Part shown: one piece after another, positions 1-8,163 of the stretch | How positions within the stretch are numbered: position 1 is the stretch's first letter | Layout: each line of letters starts with the position of its first letter | Assembly: GCF_040436315.1 (NCBI RefSeq) | Contig: NZ_AP031572.1 | Span: 744,001-808,000, forward strand | Source of the DNA: Synechocystis sp. LKSZ1 | Lineage (GTDB): Bacteria; Cyanobacteriota; Cyanobacteriia; Cyanobacteriales; Microcystaceae | Direction: 5' to 3' | Length of the DNA stretch: 64,000 nucleotides | Program-made: the position numbers and the translations under genes | Notes under the pieces: generated by a model | Seen by the model: the letters and a program-made list of their open reading frames with translations, nothing else | What the model was told of the DNA's origin: nothing | Databases searched by the model: none

Positions 1-252
1 TTAATTAAACTCGATGTCCAGGGCTACGAAGACCGGGTTCTACGGGGTGGGATGGCGACGCTCCAGCGGGCCAAGGCCTGTATTATTGAAGTCTCCCTCG
101 ATCCCCTCTACGAAGCGCAAGCTCAATTTCGGGATATTTTTGTCCTCCTGGATGGCCTGGGCTACGTCTATGCCGGTAATCTAGACCAGATGCTGGCCAG
201 GGATGGTCATGTTCGTTATTTTAATGCTGTCTTTATTAATTCCCGTCTCTAG
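1..252 (+). CDS. FkbM family methyltransferase, C-terminal fragment (5' end outside window)
   Basis: The reading frame is open from base 1 and ends at a TAG at 250-252, so only the last 83 codons of a longer gene are present. The visible part begins LIKLDVQGYEDRVLRGG, the conserved acidic motif of FkbM-type SAM-dependent methyltransferases, and continues with a hydrophobic strand (CIIEVSLDPLYEAQ) and a GYVYAGN loop typical of the end of this domain. Such enzymes usually O-methylate sugars or polyketides, often in surface polysaccharide loci. The next gene, 8 bp downstream, belongs to the same family, so the two are probably co-transcribed. The substrate cannot be told from this fragment. Confidence 0.85.
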   Translation, partial: LIKLDVQGYEDRVLRGGMATLQRAKACIIEVSLDPLYEAQAQFRDIFVLLDGLGYVYAGNLDQMLARDGHVRYFNAVFINSRL

Positions 253-260
253 GCCCGTTT

Positions 261-1094
261 ATGCGTGTTGAAGCTTGCTGTCAGTCCCTCCTGACCCATT
301 TTCTCCCCCTGGTAGACCCCCAACGTCAGGGCCTCTGTCTTGATGTCGGGGTGGGAACCTTTGCCTTTTACTGCGAACAGTTTGCGCGTCTTGGTTTTCC
401 CACGGTGGCGGTGGAACCCCTGCCTGTTCCCCAGTTAAAGCGCCTGGCCAAAGCCCTATCCTTTCAGCTGATTGAGGCCTGTTTATCCGACACCAATGGC
501 CAGCAGACCTTGTATCAGGGACGATTTGCAGGGTTTTTCAATAGCAACTTTAGTTCCCTCTCGCCGGACTGGTTTGGGGCCTCCCCCCGAGCCACCTTGG
601 TGCCGACCCAGACCCTGCCTACCCTCATCCAGGCCCTACAACCGGGCCAGATCACCTGTTTAAAACTCGACATTGAAGGCTGGGAGTTTAATGTGCTAAA
701 GCAACTGCCCCTCCTGCCAGCGGCCCTCCGCCCTAAGGTGATCCTGTTTGAATACGGCGGCGGGGCCAGTAAGCATCGGGACGAAAAAGGCTGGAGTCAA
801 CACTTTTTTGAGGGTACCCTCAACTGCCTGCGCGTCCTCCAGGCCTGTGGCTACCAGGACAGCCTATTAATTGATTTTGCTCCCCAGACCCAGGAAACCC
901 GTTTTCACCTACCGACAATAGAAACAACAACGGACGAGTCTCTCCTAAATCTGTTTCCCGATCACTGCATTTACGGCAACATCATCAGTTTTTTAGACTA
1001 TCCGCTGAATGCAGAATGGGTAGCTCAGCTCTGTCGTCCTTACTATCGCGTCAATCCCCTAGAGCGCTTGGTGAGCCAGCTTGTCTCCCGCTAG
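261..1094 (+). CDS. FkbM family SAM-dependent methyltransferase
   Basis: The 277-residue protein has a SAM-binding motif I near residues 26-34 (LCLDVGVGTF), an acidic strand-2 end (VAVEPLP) and the FkbM signature LKLDIEGWEFNVLKQL near residues 134-149. There is no signal peptide or membrane segment, so it should be cytoplasmic. It starts 8 bp after another FkbM gene, which suggests an operon for methylating glycans or related small molecules, the usual role of FkbM enzymes. The stop lies 3 bp from the convergent comFB-like gene. The ATG at 261 is the natural start because the frame is then uninterrupted and motif I sits at the expected distance. The actual acceptor is unknown. Confidence 0.85.
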   Translation: MRVEACCQSLLTHFLPLVDPQRQGLCLDVGVGTFAFYCEQFARLGFPTVAVEPLPVPQLKRLAKALSFQLIEACLSDTNGQQTLYQGRFAGFFNSNFSSLSPDWFGASPRATLVPTQTLPTLIQALQPGQITCLKLDIEGWEFNVLKQLPLLPAALRPKVILFEYGGGASKHRDEKGWSQHFFEGTLNCLRVLQACGYQDSLLIDFAPQTQETRFHLPTIETTTDESLLNLFPDHCIYGNIISFLDYPLNAEWVAQLCRPYYRVNPLERLVSQLVSR

Positions 1095-1097
1095 GCC

Positions 1098-1616
1098 TTA
1101 ATCCGGGGCGTAGGTTTTGAGCAATTCGTTCATCTGCTCAAGTAAATCCTTGCGCACTGGTAAGTCGAGGGGGTTGCGGTCGGGCAGTTGGGGCCGATCC
1201 AGGAAGCGCTTAATGCCTTCTTGACTTTGTTTGTGAATGAGGGCATGGAGTTCATTTTGGGCCCGTTCTCGCTGGTAATGGGCCCCTTCCTCTGAGGTAG
1301 CGTAGAGGGGGGGAAGTCGATTTAAGGCGTAGGCCGCCACATCGGCAATGTCCAGGGCCTTACTCTGTTCGTCATCCAGCTCCGACACCTGGGTAATCAC
1401 TTCCGTAACCACCAGTTCTTCCATCACGTTGATAAATTGTTTGTGGGGCATGGCCACCACCTGGCCCGCCAGTAGGGCCGCCATCAGTTGGTCGAGGGCC
1501 GTATATTCTTCCAAGGAAAGTTCCGAGGCACTTTCACAGATCCGCCCGACCTCTGCTTCCATGGTGGGGGTTAAATAGCCATCTTGCAGGGCCTGGTGAA
1601 CGATCATTTGAATACT
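1098..1616 (-). CDS. ComFB-family (late competence development) protein
   Basis: The 172-residue protein carries the ComFB core: a helix (KQFINVMEELVVTEV), then LDIADVAAYALNRLPPLYATS around residues 87-108, followed by a Gln/Arg-rich helix. ComFB-like proteins are widespread in cyanobacteria and have been reported as cyclic-dinucleotide receptors linked to motility and natural competence; that is family knowledge and is not visible here. An N-terminal extension of about 60 residues with an LSLEEYTALDQLMAALL helix precedes the core. I chose the ATG at 1616 (MSIQ) over an upstream ATG at 1631 and a TTG at 1661, because the conserved part begins just after it; the choice is tentative. Confidence 0.8.
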   Translation of the reverse strand, partial: SIQMIVHQALQDGYLTPTMEAEVGRICESASELSLEEYTALDQLMAALLAGQVVAMPHKQFINVMEELVVTEVITQVSELDDEQSKALDIADVAAYALNRLPPLYATSEEGAHYQRERAQNELHALIHKQSQEGIKRFLDRPQLPDRNPLDLPVRKDLLEQMNELLKTYAPD

Positions 1617-1793
1617 CATGGCAGAAATCATCCGAAAAGTAGAGAGATACGCGATGTGCAACTAAAAACGACAAAATCAGGGTTCCAGGCGATAATCTAA
1701 CCTTCCTGATTTCTGAAAGCCTTGTAAATCAAGGCCTAAAAAATAGTTGCACACGGGGTGAGAGATAGTCCGTAATTTCTGGGCTTCACCAGT

Positions 1794-2006
1794 CTAGGGG
1801 CGGGGTTGAATATAGACAACAGCCTGCCACCAGACGAGGGTGGGTTCCTCGGCTTGGCTGTGTAGACAGAGGCAGTGGTCGTCCTGCCAACGAATTTTAC
1901 CGACTAAGATATCATTCGTCGTTAGTTTGATTTCCACCGTCTGCTGGCCTTTGATCAGGGATTGGATTTGACGAACGCTGGGGAGGCCCGTATTAAACTC
2001 GGTCAT
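1794..2006 (-). CDS. hfq: Cyanobacterial-type Hfq (Sm-like protein)
   Basis: This 70-residue protein reads MTEFNTGLPSVRQIQSLIKG, then VEIKLTTNDILVGKIRWQDD and ends VYIQPRP. This pattern of an N-terminal helix followed by an Sm1 strand block with a conserved G-x-I-R-W-Q-D is that of cyanobacterial Hfq. These homologues lack the RNA-binding residues of the E. coli protein and, in Synechocystis, act with the type IV pilus machinery in phototaxis. The second Sm motif here is divergent (VWWQAVVYIQ). The start is the ATG at 2006; an in-frame TTG three codons upstream has no supporting signal. The gene stands alone, with about 170 bp on its 3' side before the comFB-like gene. Confidence 0.85.
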   Translation of the reverse strand: MTEFNTGLPSVRQIQSLIKGQQTVEIKLTTNDILVGKIRWQDDHCLCLHSQAEEPTLVWWQAVVYIQPRP

Positions 2007-2206
2007 GGCGAACAATTTAGGGGTTGACTCGTTTTCATTATTCCAGAGGGATGATGATTTCTTCGGTTTTCTGAGCGTAAATCTTCAGTCCACAGGGTAA
2101 AAATAACCCCTAGAAGTTTTCAGTCGTCAAAAACCAGCAGGGAAGTGGATATTTGTTATGATTTAACTAAAAGTTGTGAAGTTTTGTAAAGCTTGAGGAC
2201 AAGCCC

Positions 2207-2818
2207 TTGAAGACCTCTGTTTCCGTTCCTCCTGCCACTGCTTGGTATCGAGTTCAACCCCTCTGGCAGGGAGATCAACAGATTGTGCAACAAGGCCTGC
2301 CTCATCCGCAGTTGGCCCCCGCTTGGCAGATGCTCATCCTCGGAGATGGTTCTCCCACCCGTCACCTCCAGTTACTCACTGGGGAAAAAACCGAGGTGGA
2401 TGTTATTGATATGTCTTTAATTGGCCCGTCTCCGACCGAGGCCCCACCCCAAATTCATGTCATCCCCCAACCCTGGCTACAACGTCAAGTTTGGCTCCGC
2501 ACCCGTTCCGGTAAACGCCTAGCCTACGCCGTTTCCTGGTGGGACGGCAATCAAGTGGACGATTATTTAGAAAACCGTAATCTACCCATTTGGGACAGTT
2601 TATCCCGTCTCCATACTGAGTTGTACCGAGAAGTGCTGGGAATTTTTCATGGCCCGTCTCCGGCCCTCGCGGCGGCGTTCCAAGAAACCGGGCCATTTTG
2701 GGGTCGCTACTACCTCTTTTGGCACCATGGCCAACCCCTCACCCTCATCTACGAAGTGTTTTCTCCCTATCTTCAGCGTTATCTAGGCCCGACGGCCCTC
2801 GTCAATGACAGCCTTTAG
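2207..2818 (+). CDS. Chorismate lyase, Ycf21/DUF98 type
   Basis: The 203-residue protein matches the cyanobacterial/plastid Ycf21 family, which converts chorismate to 4-hydroxybenzoate and pyruvate for plastoquinone synthesis. Visible family features are LQLLTGEKTEVDVIDMS near residues 55-71, an RQVWLRTRSGKRLAYAVSWW strand pair near 93-112, and PIWDSLSRLHTELYREV. The reading frame has a stop shortly upstream and no early ATG. The first usable start is a TTG at 2207 preceded by GAGG about 9 nt upstream, so a TTG start is likely. Its last 36 bases overlap the 3' end of the convergent gene on the other strand, which is unusual. Confidence 0.8.
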   Translation: MKTSVSVPPATAWYRVQPLWQGDQQIVQQGLPHPQLAPAWQMLILGDGSPTRHLQLLTGEKTEVDVIDMSLIGPSPTEAPPQIHVIPQPWLQRQVWLRTRSGKRLAYAVSWWDGNQVDDYLENRNLPIWDSLSRLHTELYREVLGIFHGPSPALAAAFQETGPFWGRYYLFWHHGQPLTLIYEVFSPYLQRYLGPTALVNDSL

Positions 2819-4351
2819 CCAAGGCCAAAAGGTGCCTCGTAGCCATTCTCCCAATTTTTGCACTGCGGCCTCCAACCCAAAGACCAGTTGATCGAGTCCT
2901 GCCAGAAGATACTCCAAAAAATGACGCTGATAACCAACGGGCCGGGCTTCCGTTTCAATCCAATCGAAGGCGGTTTCTAGTTCTGTTTGCCAAGGATTAT
3001 GCCAGGCCAAAACGGCGGGGGCGGCCGGTAATTCTGGAGCCGCAGGAACCGCTTCGGCCCATAGATCTGGTAATTCCCAGGCTCGGGAGAGCTGGGGCGG
3101 ATTGGCCATCGGTTTTTTGGGGTTGGCGCTAGGGGATGGGGCCAAGTCGCTTGGAGATGAGGGAGTCTGGGTTAACGAACCGCTGGTTTCTAGCAGAGGG
3201 ACTGGGGGGGAAGATTCGACAAACAGATCGTCCCAGGCCAGCCAAGGTTCTGTAGATGCCGAGGATTCCGGGGTCAGGGCCGTGGGCCGTTGACCAGAAC
3301 CAAAGAAGTAGTCGATAGCGGCCTGGAGAATCACGCGAATTTGAAACGGATCGACCTCGGTGGGAGTTAGGGCCGGGGAGGAAACCATCAGCCACTGCTG
3401 GGTTTGCTTGGCCAGGCCCTGCCATTGGCTTTGCAACTGCTGGGCCAGGGCCGGGGGATGGGGCCAGGCCATCGACAGGTTAGTCTGCACGGGCCGAACC
3501 AAGGGGGCCGACGAAATTGAGAACTTAGGGATAGGGGCAAGGGCGCTAGAACTGCTACTCAGACTTAAGGCCTGGCCCTGCCACCAACGAAGGCCCTGCC
3601 ACAACCAATCCAGGGGAGGCAGGGGGGCCGTTCCCTGGGCAAAGGTGAGGGGAATGAGCCCAACACTTTTTTGGGCCAAGGCCCACTGGACACGACGTTG
3701 GTAGTAAAAATTAGCGAGTCTCTGGCGGATAGCAGTACTGAGGGCCTGTTGTTGGCTCGGGGAGAGGACATCCAGCACCTCATTATCGGTCGTGACCAAG
3801 ACAAGCTGACGACTACGGTATTGACAGGCCAGGCCATGAATAACAATGCTTTCCGCCTGGCCCTGGCTCAAGGATTGTTTAAGGTGATTGCCCAGTCTGG
3901 CTAAGGGGCTAGCTGGCAGAGCCAAGGGAGGAGGAACTTCTCCTCGCTCCTCTGGGGTCAAGCTCGTATCGGCTAACTGTTGGCGGATATTTTCAAAAAA
4001 GTGACCCGGCAGAACAATTTGCGGTAATGGCAGGGCGTCGGGTTCGGTCGTAGACGGGGTTAGACCTAGCCAGGGTTCGATGGTGGTGAGGATTTCTTGC
4101 AGGGGTTGGTCTACCGGGGGCTCACTCAGATAGGGCAGAGCCACGGACGTTGTCGGCGGGCCAAGTTGGGGATCTAGCCATTCCTGGGGATGCATGAGCC
4201 AATAGAGGGGGGCCACCAGGGCCTGGACGCTCCATTCTGCGGCAATTTTCAACTGGCGAAAGGTAACCCCCAGTCGGTCACGCCATTTGAGGGACTGACG
4301 ATTGATGAAGTTGAAGAGACGGCTTTGGTAGGGTTGGGAGGGGTTGGCCAT
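2783..4351 (-). CDS. Conserved-looking hypothetical protein, 522 aa, Pro/Ser-rich linkers
   Basis: I do not recognise a catalytic domain. The N-terminal ~50 residues are basic with an amphipathic or hydrophobic stretch (WSVQALVAPLYWLMHP) that could contact a membrane. A central part (about 155-270) looks globular: IVIHGLACQYRSRQLVLVTTDNEVLDVLS, then FYYQRRVQWALAQKSVGLIPL. Residues about 365-435 are a low-complexity linker rich in Ser, Pro and Ala. The C-terminus is Trp-rich (FDWIETEARPVGYQRHFLEYLLAGLDQLVFG). The ATG at 4351 gives the full frame. The gene runs convergently into chorismate lyase with a 36-bp coding overlap and lies divergent to the penicillin-binding protein gene. Function is unknown. 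Confidence 0.7.
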   Translation of the reverse strand: MANPSQPYQSRLFNFINRQSLKWRDRLGVTFRQLKIAAEWSVQALVAPLYWLMHPQEWLDPQLGPPTTSVALPYLSEPPVDQPLQEILTTIEPWLGLTPSTTEPDALPLPQIVLPGHFFENIRQQLADTSLTPEERGEVPPPLALPASPLARLGNHLKQSLSQGQAESIVIHGLACQYRSRQLVLVTTDNEVLDVLSPSQQQALSTAIRQRLANFYYQRRVQWALAQKSVGLIPLTFAQGTAPLPPLDWLWQGLRWWQGQALSLSSSSSALAPIPKFSISSAPLVRPVQTNLSMAWPHPPALAQQLQSQWQGLAKQTQQWLMVSSPALTPTEVDPFQIRVILQAAIDYFFGSGQRPTALTPESSASTEPWLAWDDLFVESSPPVPLLETSGSLTQTPSSPSDLAPSPSANPKKPMANPPQLSRAWELPDLWAEAVPAAPELPAAPAVLAWHNPWQTELETAFDWIETEARPVGYQRHFLEYLLAGLDQLVFGLEAAVQKLGEWLRGTFWPWLKAVIDEGRRA

Positions 4352-4566
4352 GAAAACTCTCCAGCAGATCTAACAAACATTACGCTGTCTGGGTTTTGAG
4401 GGAATGGCTCGTCCTATTTATCCCAGTTGACCCAAACCAGCTACGCCAATGAAGGTAACTATCAGCCTATCATCAACGGGAAGAAGGGCGGTTTCTGGCC
4501 CCGAGGCCTGACGCAAAAAGAATCTCCAAAATTGCTACTCTAGATGAACCCAAATTGCTCGCGCCT

Positions 4567-6807
4567 ATGACCCGTTCTCCTAGTTCCCAACCCCTCAGCC
4601 AAATGGTCACCCAAGCGGTACAAAAACTTGTTGGGCTAGAAAAGCGGATGATAGCCTTCAAGCCGGGCTCTCGGGTGGCCAAGATTGAAGTGCGGGAAAG
4701 CCCAGGAGAGCCGCCCCAAACCTATCCTCTACTGGGAGAGCGCCACATCCTGGGGCGGAGTTCGCGGCTGAGCGATATTCAGATTCAAAATCCCATCGTT
4801 AGCCAGGCCCATTGCTCCATCCACCGGGAGCCCAAGCATCCCCAGCAGTTTATTCTCCAGGATGAAGGTTCTACTAATGGCATCTATCGGGGCCGCCAGA
4901 AGTTAAAGACCTATCCCCTCTGCCACGGGGATGTGATTAGCCTCGGGCCGCCAGAACTCGAAGATGCGCCCCAATTTACTTTTTTGAATCCCCCGCCTCC
5001 TTGGGTCAAGGCCCTGCGCTATGGCATTTATGGTTGCGGTGCTCTGGGCCTACTGGGGATGGCTTGGCTCACTTGGGAGTGGGCCCAGTTGTCGGTTCGA
5101 CCCTGGCCCAGCGGTGTGTCAGCCCCAGTGGTCATCTATGCCGGCGATGGCAAAACTCAGTTAAACCCAATTCGACGTGATATTCATCGAGAATTAGTGA
5201 GGATACAGGATTTTTCCCCCTACTTGCCCAAGGCTGTAATGGCCTCGGAGGATAGTCGTTTCTATTGGCATTTTGGGGTTGACCCCTACGGCATTGCTCG
5301 GGCTGTTGTGATTAACCTCGGCAAAGGCGGCCTACGCCAGGGAGCCAGTACCCTCACGCAACAAGTTGCCCGCAGTCTCTTTCCAGAGGTGGGCCGGGAA
5401 AATACTGCCCGTCGCAAAGTGCGGGAAATGCTGGTGGCCCTGAAGTTGGAAATGGTTTATAGCAAAGATGAAATCCTAAAAACCTATCTCAATCGCGTTT
5501 ATCTTGGGGCTGGCAACTATGGTTTTGAAGATGCGGCGCGTTTTTATTTTGATAAATCCGCAAAAAACCTCAATATTAGTGAAGCGGCAACGCTGGTGGC
5601 CATGCTACCGGCTCCCAACCTCTACAATCCTATCCAGGACTACGACACCACCGTTTCCCTGCGTAATCGGGTAATTAAGCGCATGGCCAACCTGGGCATG
5701 ATTAGTGCCACGGAAGCTCAACAGGCCCGACGCTCCCCGATCACCGTCAGTCCCAAGGCCCGCCAATCCCTCTCCAAGCTCCAGGCCCCCTATTTCTACA
5801 GCTATATTTTTACGGAATTGCAAAATTTGTTAGGAGAAGAGGTGGCCAAGGAAGGGAATTTCATTGTGGAGAGTACGGTGAATCTGGAGGCACAACGCCA
5901 GGCCGAAACTCAAGTAAAGCAATACATCGCCAACGAAGGACAACAATTTCGGTTTTCCCAAGGGGCCCTGGTGACCTTGGATAGCCACAATGGGGAAATT
6001 TTGGCCCTGGTGGGGGGAGCAGACTACAAAAGCACTCAGTTTAATCGTGCCACCCAGGCCCTACGTCAACCGGGTTCCACTTTTAAAATTTTTGCCTATG
6101 CCGCTGCCCTGGAAGCGGGTATTTCTGCTTATCAAACTTATTCCTGTGCTGGTATTCGTTGGCAGGGCCAGGCCTTTCGGCCCTGTGAACGCAGTAGTGG
6201 AAACATTACCCTAGCCCATGCCCTAGCTCAATCAGAAAACGCTGTGGCCCTGCGGGTGGCCCAGCAAGTTGGCCTAGACAGAATTGCGACCCTAGCAGAA
6301 GACCTGGGAATTCGTTCCCCACTCCACAAAAATCCTGGTTTAGTGCTGGGCCAGAGCGAGGTTCGGCTCTTAGAACTCACGGGGGCCTACGGCGTCATTG
6401 CCGACCAAGGCCAGTGGCATCTCCCCCATGCCATCCGTCGTATCCGAGACGGTAATGATTGCCAGGATAGTCGCCGTCACCAAACCTGTCGGGAAATTTA
6501 TAGTGCCACCCAAATGGGCCAGGCCTCGGTGCCAGTTCTGAAAGCTAGCACGGCTTCGACCCTTGTTACGCTCCTCCAGAATGCAGTTAATGGCGGCACG
6601 GGCCAGGCCGCTAGCATTGGCTACGGGGCCGCTGGGAAGACGGGAACCACTAATCGGGGCGTTGATCTCCTTTTCGTGGGCTTTCTACCGCAACAGCACT
6701 TTGTCACGGGGATTTGGCTCGGCAACGACGATAATTCTCCCACCCGAGGCAGTAGTGCCCAGGCCGCACGTCTTTGGGGCCGTTACATGAAAACCCTGGT
6801 GCAGTAA
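4567..6807 (+). CDS. FHA-domain class A penicillin-binding protein (PBP1 family)
   Basis: The bifunctional peptidoglycan synthase has 746 residues. Residues about 48-136 form an FHA phosphothreonine-binding domain (ERHILGRSSRLSDI, VSQAHCSIHRE, DEGSTNGIY). One membrane anchor follows at about 154-173. The GT51 glycosyltransferase (about 205-385) shows ASEDSRFYWHFGVD, with the catalytic Glu, and QGASTLTQQVARSLF. The transpeptidase has SxxK as STFK at Ser504, SEN, and KTGTT near 691. An FHA fused to PBP1 is known in cyanobacteria and suggests control by Ser/Thr phosphorylation; a Ser/Thr kinase gene lies about 10 kb away at 16354-17910. The ATG at 4567 was preferred to a TTG at 4555. Confidence 0.93.
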   Translation: MTRSPSSQPLSQMVTQAVQKLVGLEKRMIAFKPGSRVAKIEVRESPGEPPQTYPLLGERHILGRSSRLSDIQIQNPIVSQAHCSIHREPKHPQQFILQDEGSTNGIYRGRQKLKTYPLCHGDVISLGPPELEDAPQFTFLNPPPPWVKALRYGIYGCGALGLLGMAWLTWEWAQLSVRPWPSGVSAPVVIYAGDGKTQLNPIRRDIHRELVRIQDFSPYLPKAVMASEDSRFYWHFGVDPYGIARAVVINLGKGGLRQGASTLTQQVARSLFPEVGRENTARRKVREMLVALKLEMVYSKDEILKTYLNRVYLGAGNYGFEDAARFYFDKSAKNLNISEAATLVAMLPAPNLYNPIQDYDTTVSLRNRVIKRMANLGMISATEAQQARRSPITVSPKARQSLSKLQAPYFYSYIFTELQNLLGEEVAKEGNFIVESTVNLEAQRQAETQVKQYIANEGQQFRFSQGALVTLDSHNGEILALVGGADYKSTQFNRATQALRQPGSTFKIFAYAAALEAGISAYQTYSCAGIRWQGQAFRPCERSSGNITLAHALAQSENAVALRVAQQVGLDRIATLAEDLGIRSPLHKNPGLVLGQSEVRLLELTGAYGVIADQGQWHLPHAIRRIRDGNDCQDSRRHQTCREIYSATQMGQASVPVLKASTASTLVTLLQNAVNGGTGQAASIGYGAAGKTGTTNRGVDLLFVGFLPQQHFVTGIWLGNDDNSPTRGSSAQAARLWGRYMKTLVQ

Positions 6808-6909
6808 ACAAAATAATGGCTTTTCGGGCCTGGATAAACTACCCTTAATTTTGGCCCGCTAGGTTGGGCGGAGTTGCTAGATTTCCTTTGCTTGTCAGGT
6901 TTTTAAGTC

Positions 6910-8163
6910 ATGAGTTGGCGACGCTTTGTTCTTTTTCTTGGCCTCGGTATTCTGTTAACCCTCGGTTTGGCCTGGGGATGCCAATCCCGTCCGGCCGCGC
7001 TGCCCACCGGCCAGAGTTCTTCTAACGAGACCCCTTCCTCCGCCATTAAACTGGACAGGATAATTTCTCTAAACGGATTTCACACAGAATCGACTGCCAC
7101 CTTGCCATCCTTGCCCCCCCAAACCCAGGCCATTTTGGCCAGTGGCCCGCAGGGGCAGGTGTTTTCTCCCCCTCGACAAGCTATTCGCCTGGCTGTCATT
7201 AGTGATCTCAATAGTGCCTACGGCTCCACTACCTACGAACCCGAGGTCCGTAAAGCGATCCAACTCATGCCGTTTTGGCAACCAGATCTAGTTCTTTGCA
7301 GTGGTGACATGGTCGCGGGCCAGAGTCCGAGTCTTTCTAAACAGCAAATTGAAGCGATGTGGGCCGCCTTCGATCAACAGGTGGCAAAGCCCCTGCGGGA
7401 TGCGAAATTACCCTACGGCTTTACCCTCGGCAATCATGATGCCTCCAGCGCCCTCGGTGCGAAGAAAACTTATTTGTTTCAGCAAGAGCGGGATCTAGCT
7501 GCCGCCTACTGGAATGACCCGGCCCACGATCCTGGGGTAGACTTCATTGACCGCCAGGACTTTCCCTTTTACTACTCCTTCAAATACAAAGATATTTTTT
7601 TCTTGGTCTGGGATGGCTCCTCCAATCACATTCCGCCGGAAAAATTGGCCTGGGTTGAAAAAACGCTGGCTAGTCCTGAGGCCCAAGGGGCCAAGATGCG
7701 TATTTTATTAGGCCATCTCCCTCTCTACGCTGTGGCCGTTAAGCGGAACAAACCGGGAGAAGTCATGGAAAATGCGGATCAACTCCGAGCCTTGCTCGAA
7801 AAATATCGTGTCCATACCTACATCAGTGGACACCAGCATGCCTACTACCCTGCCCATCGAGGTCAACTCCAACTCCTGCATACGGGACTTTTGGGGTCTG
7901 GCCCCCGTCAACTTCTAGACAGCCAATTGCCGCCCCGGAAAACGTTAACAATTCTCGATGTTAACTTCCAAAATCCCGATTTAACGACCTATACCACCTA
8001 CGACATGAAAACCCTGGGCCTAATCGACTACGGGCAGTTACCCCGCTTTATCGTTGGTCATAACGGTATTGTCCTACGACGAGACATTGAGCCTGAAGAG
8101 CTAACTCCGCCAGAACGGGCTCGGTGCGAAACTCGCCTCGGCCAACGGCCCTGTCCTGTTTAG
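6910..8163 (+). CDS. Calcineurin-like metallophosphoesterase, predicted lipoprotein
   Basis: The N-terminus has a hydrophobic segment ending in LAWGC (Cys24), a plausible lipobox, so the protein is probably exported and membrane-anchored. The metallophosphoesterase motifs appear in order: AVISDLN (first block, with Asn/Ser where Asp-x-His is common), LVLCSGDMV (GD), TLGNHDAS (GNHD), LLGHLPLY (GHxP) and YISGHQHAYYP (GHxH). This is a near-complete dinuclear metal site. Such enzymes cleave phosphomonoesters or diesters outside the cytoplasm and may help phosphate scavenging; the substrate is not evident. Its stop codon overlaps the convergent dihydroorotase-like gene by 4 bp. Confidence 0.85.
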   Translation: MSWRRFVLFLGLGILLTLGLAWGCQSRPAALPTGQSSSNETPSSAIKLDRIISLNGFHTESTATLPSLPPQTQAILASGPQGQVFSPPRQAIRLAVISDLNSAYGSTTYEPEVRKAIQLMPFWQPDLVLCSGDMVAGQSPSLSKQQIEAMWAAFDQQVAKPLRDAKLPYGFTLGNHDASSALGAKKTYLFQQERDLAAAYWNDPAHDPGVDFIDRQDFPFYYSFKYKDIFFLVWDGSSNHIPPEKLAWVEKTLASPEAQGAKMRILLGHLPLYAVAVKRNKPGEVMENADQLRALLEKYRVHTYISGHQHAYYPAHRGQLQLLHTGLLGSGPRQLLDSQLPPRKTLTILDVNFQNPDLTTYTTYDMKTLGLIDYGQLPRFIVGHNGIVLRRDIEPEELTPPERARCETRLGQRPCPV

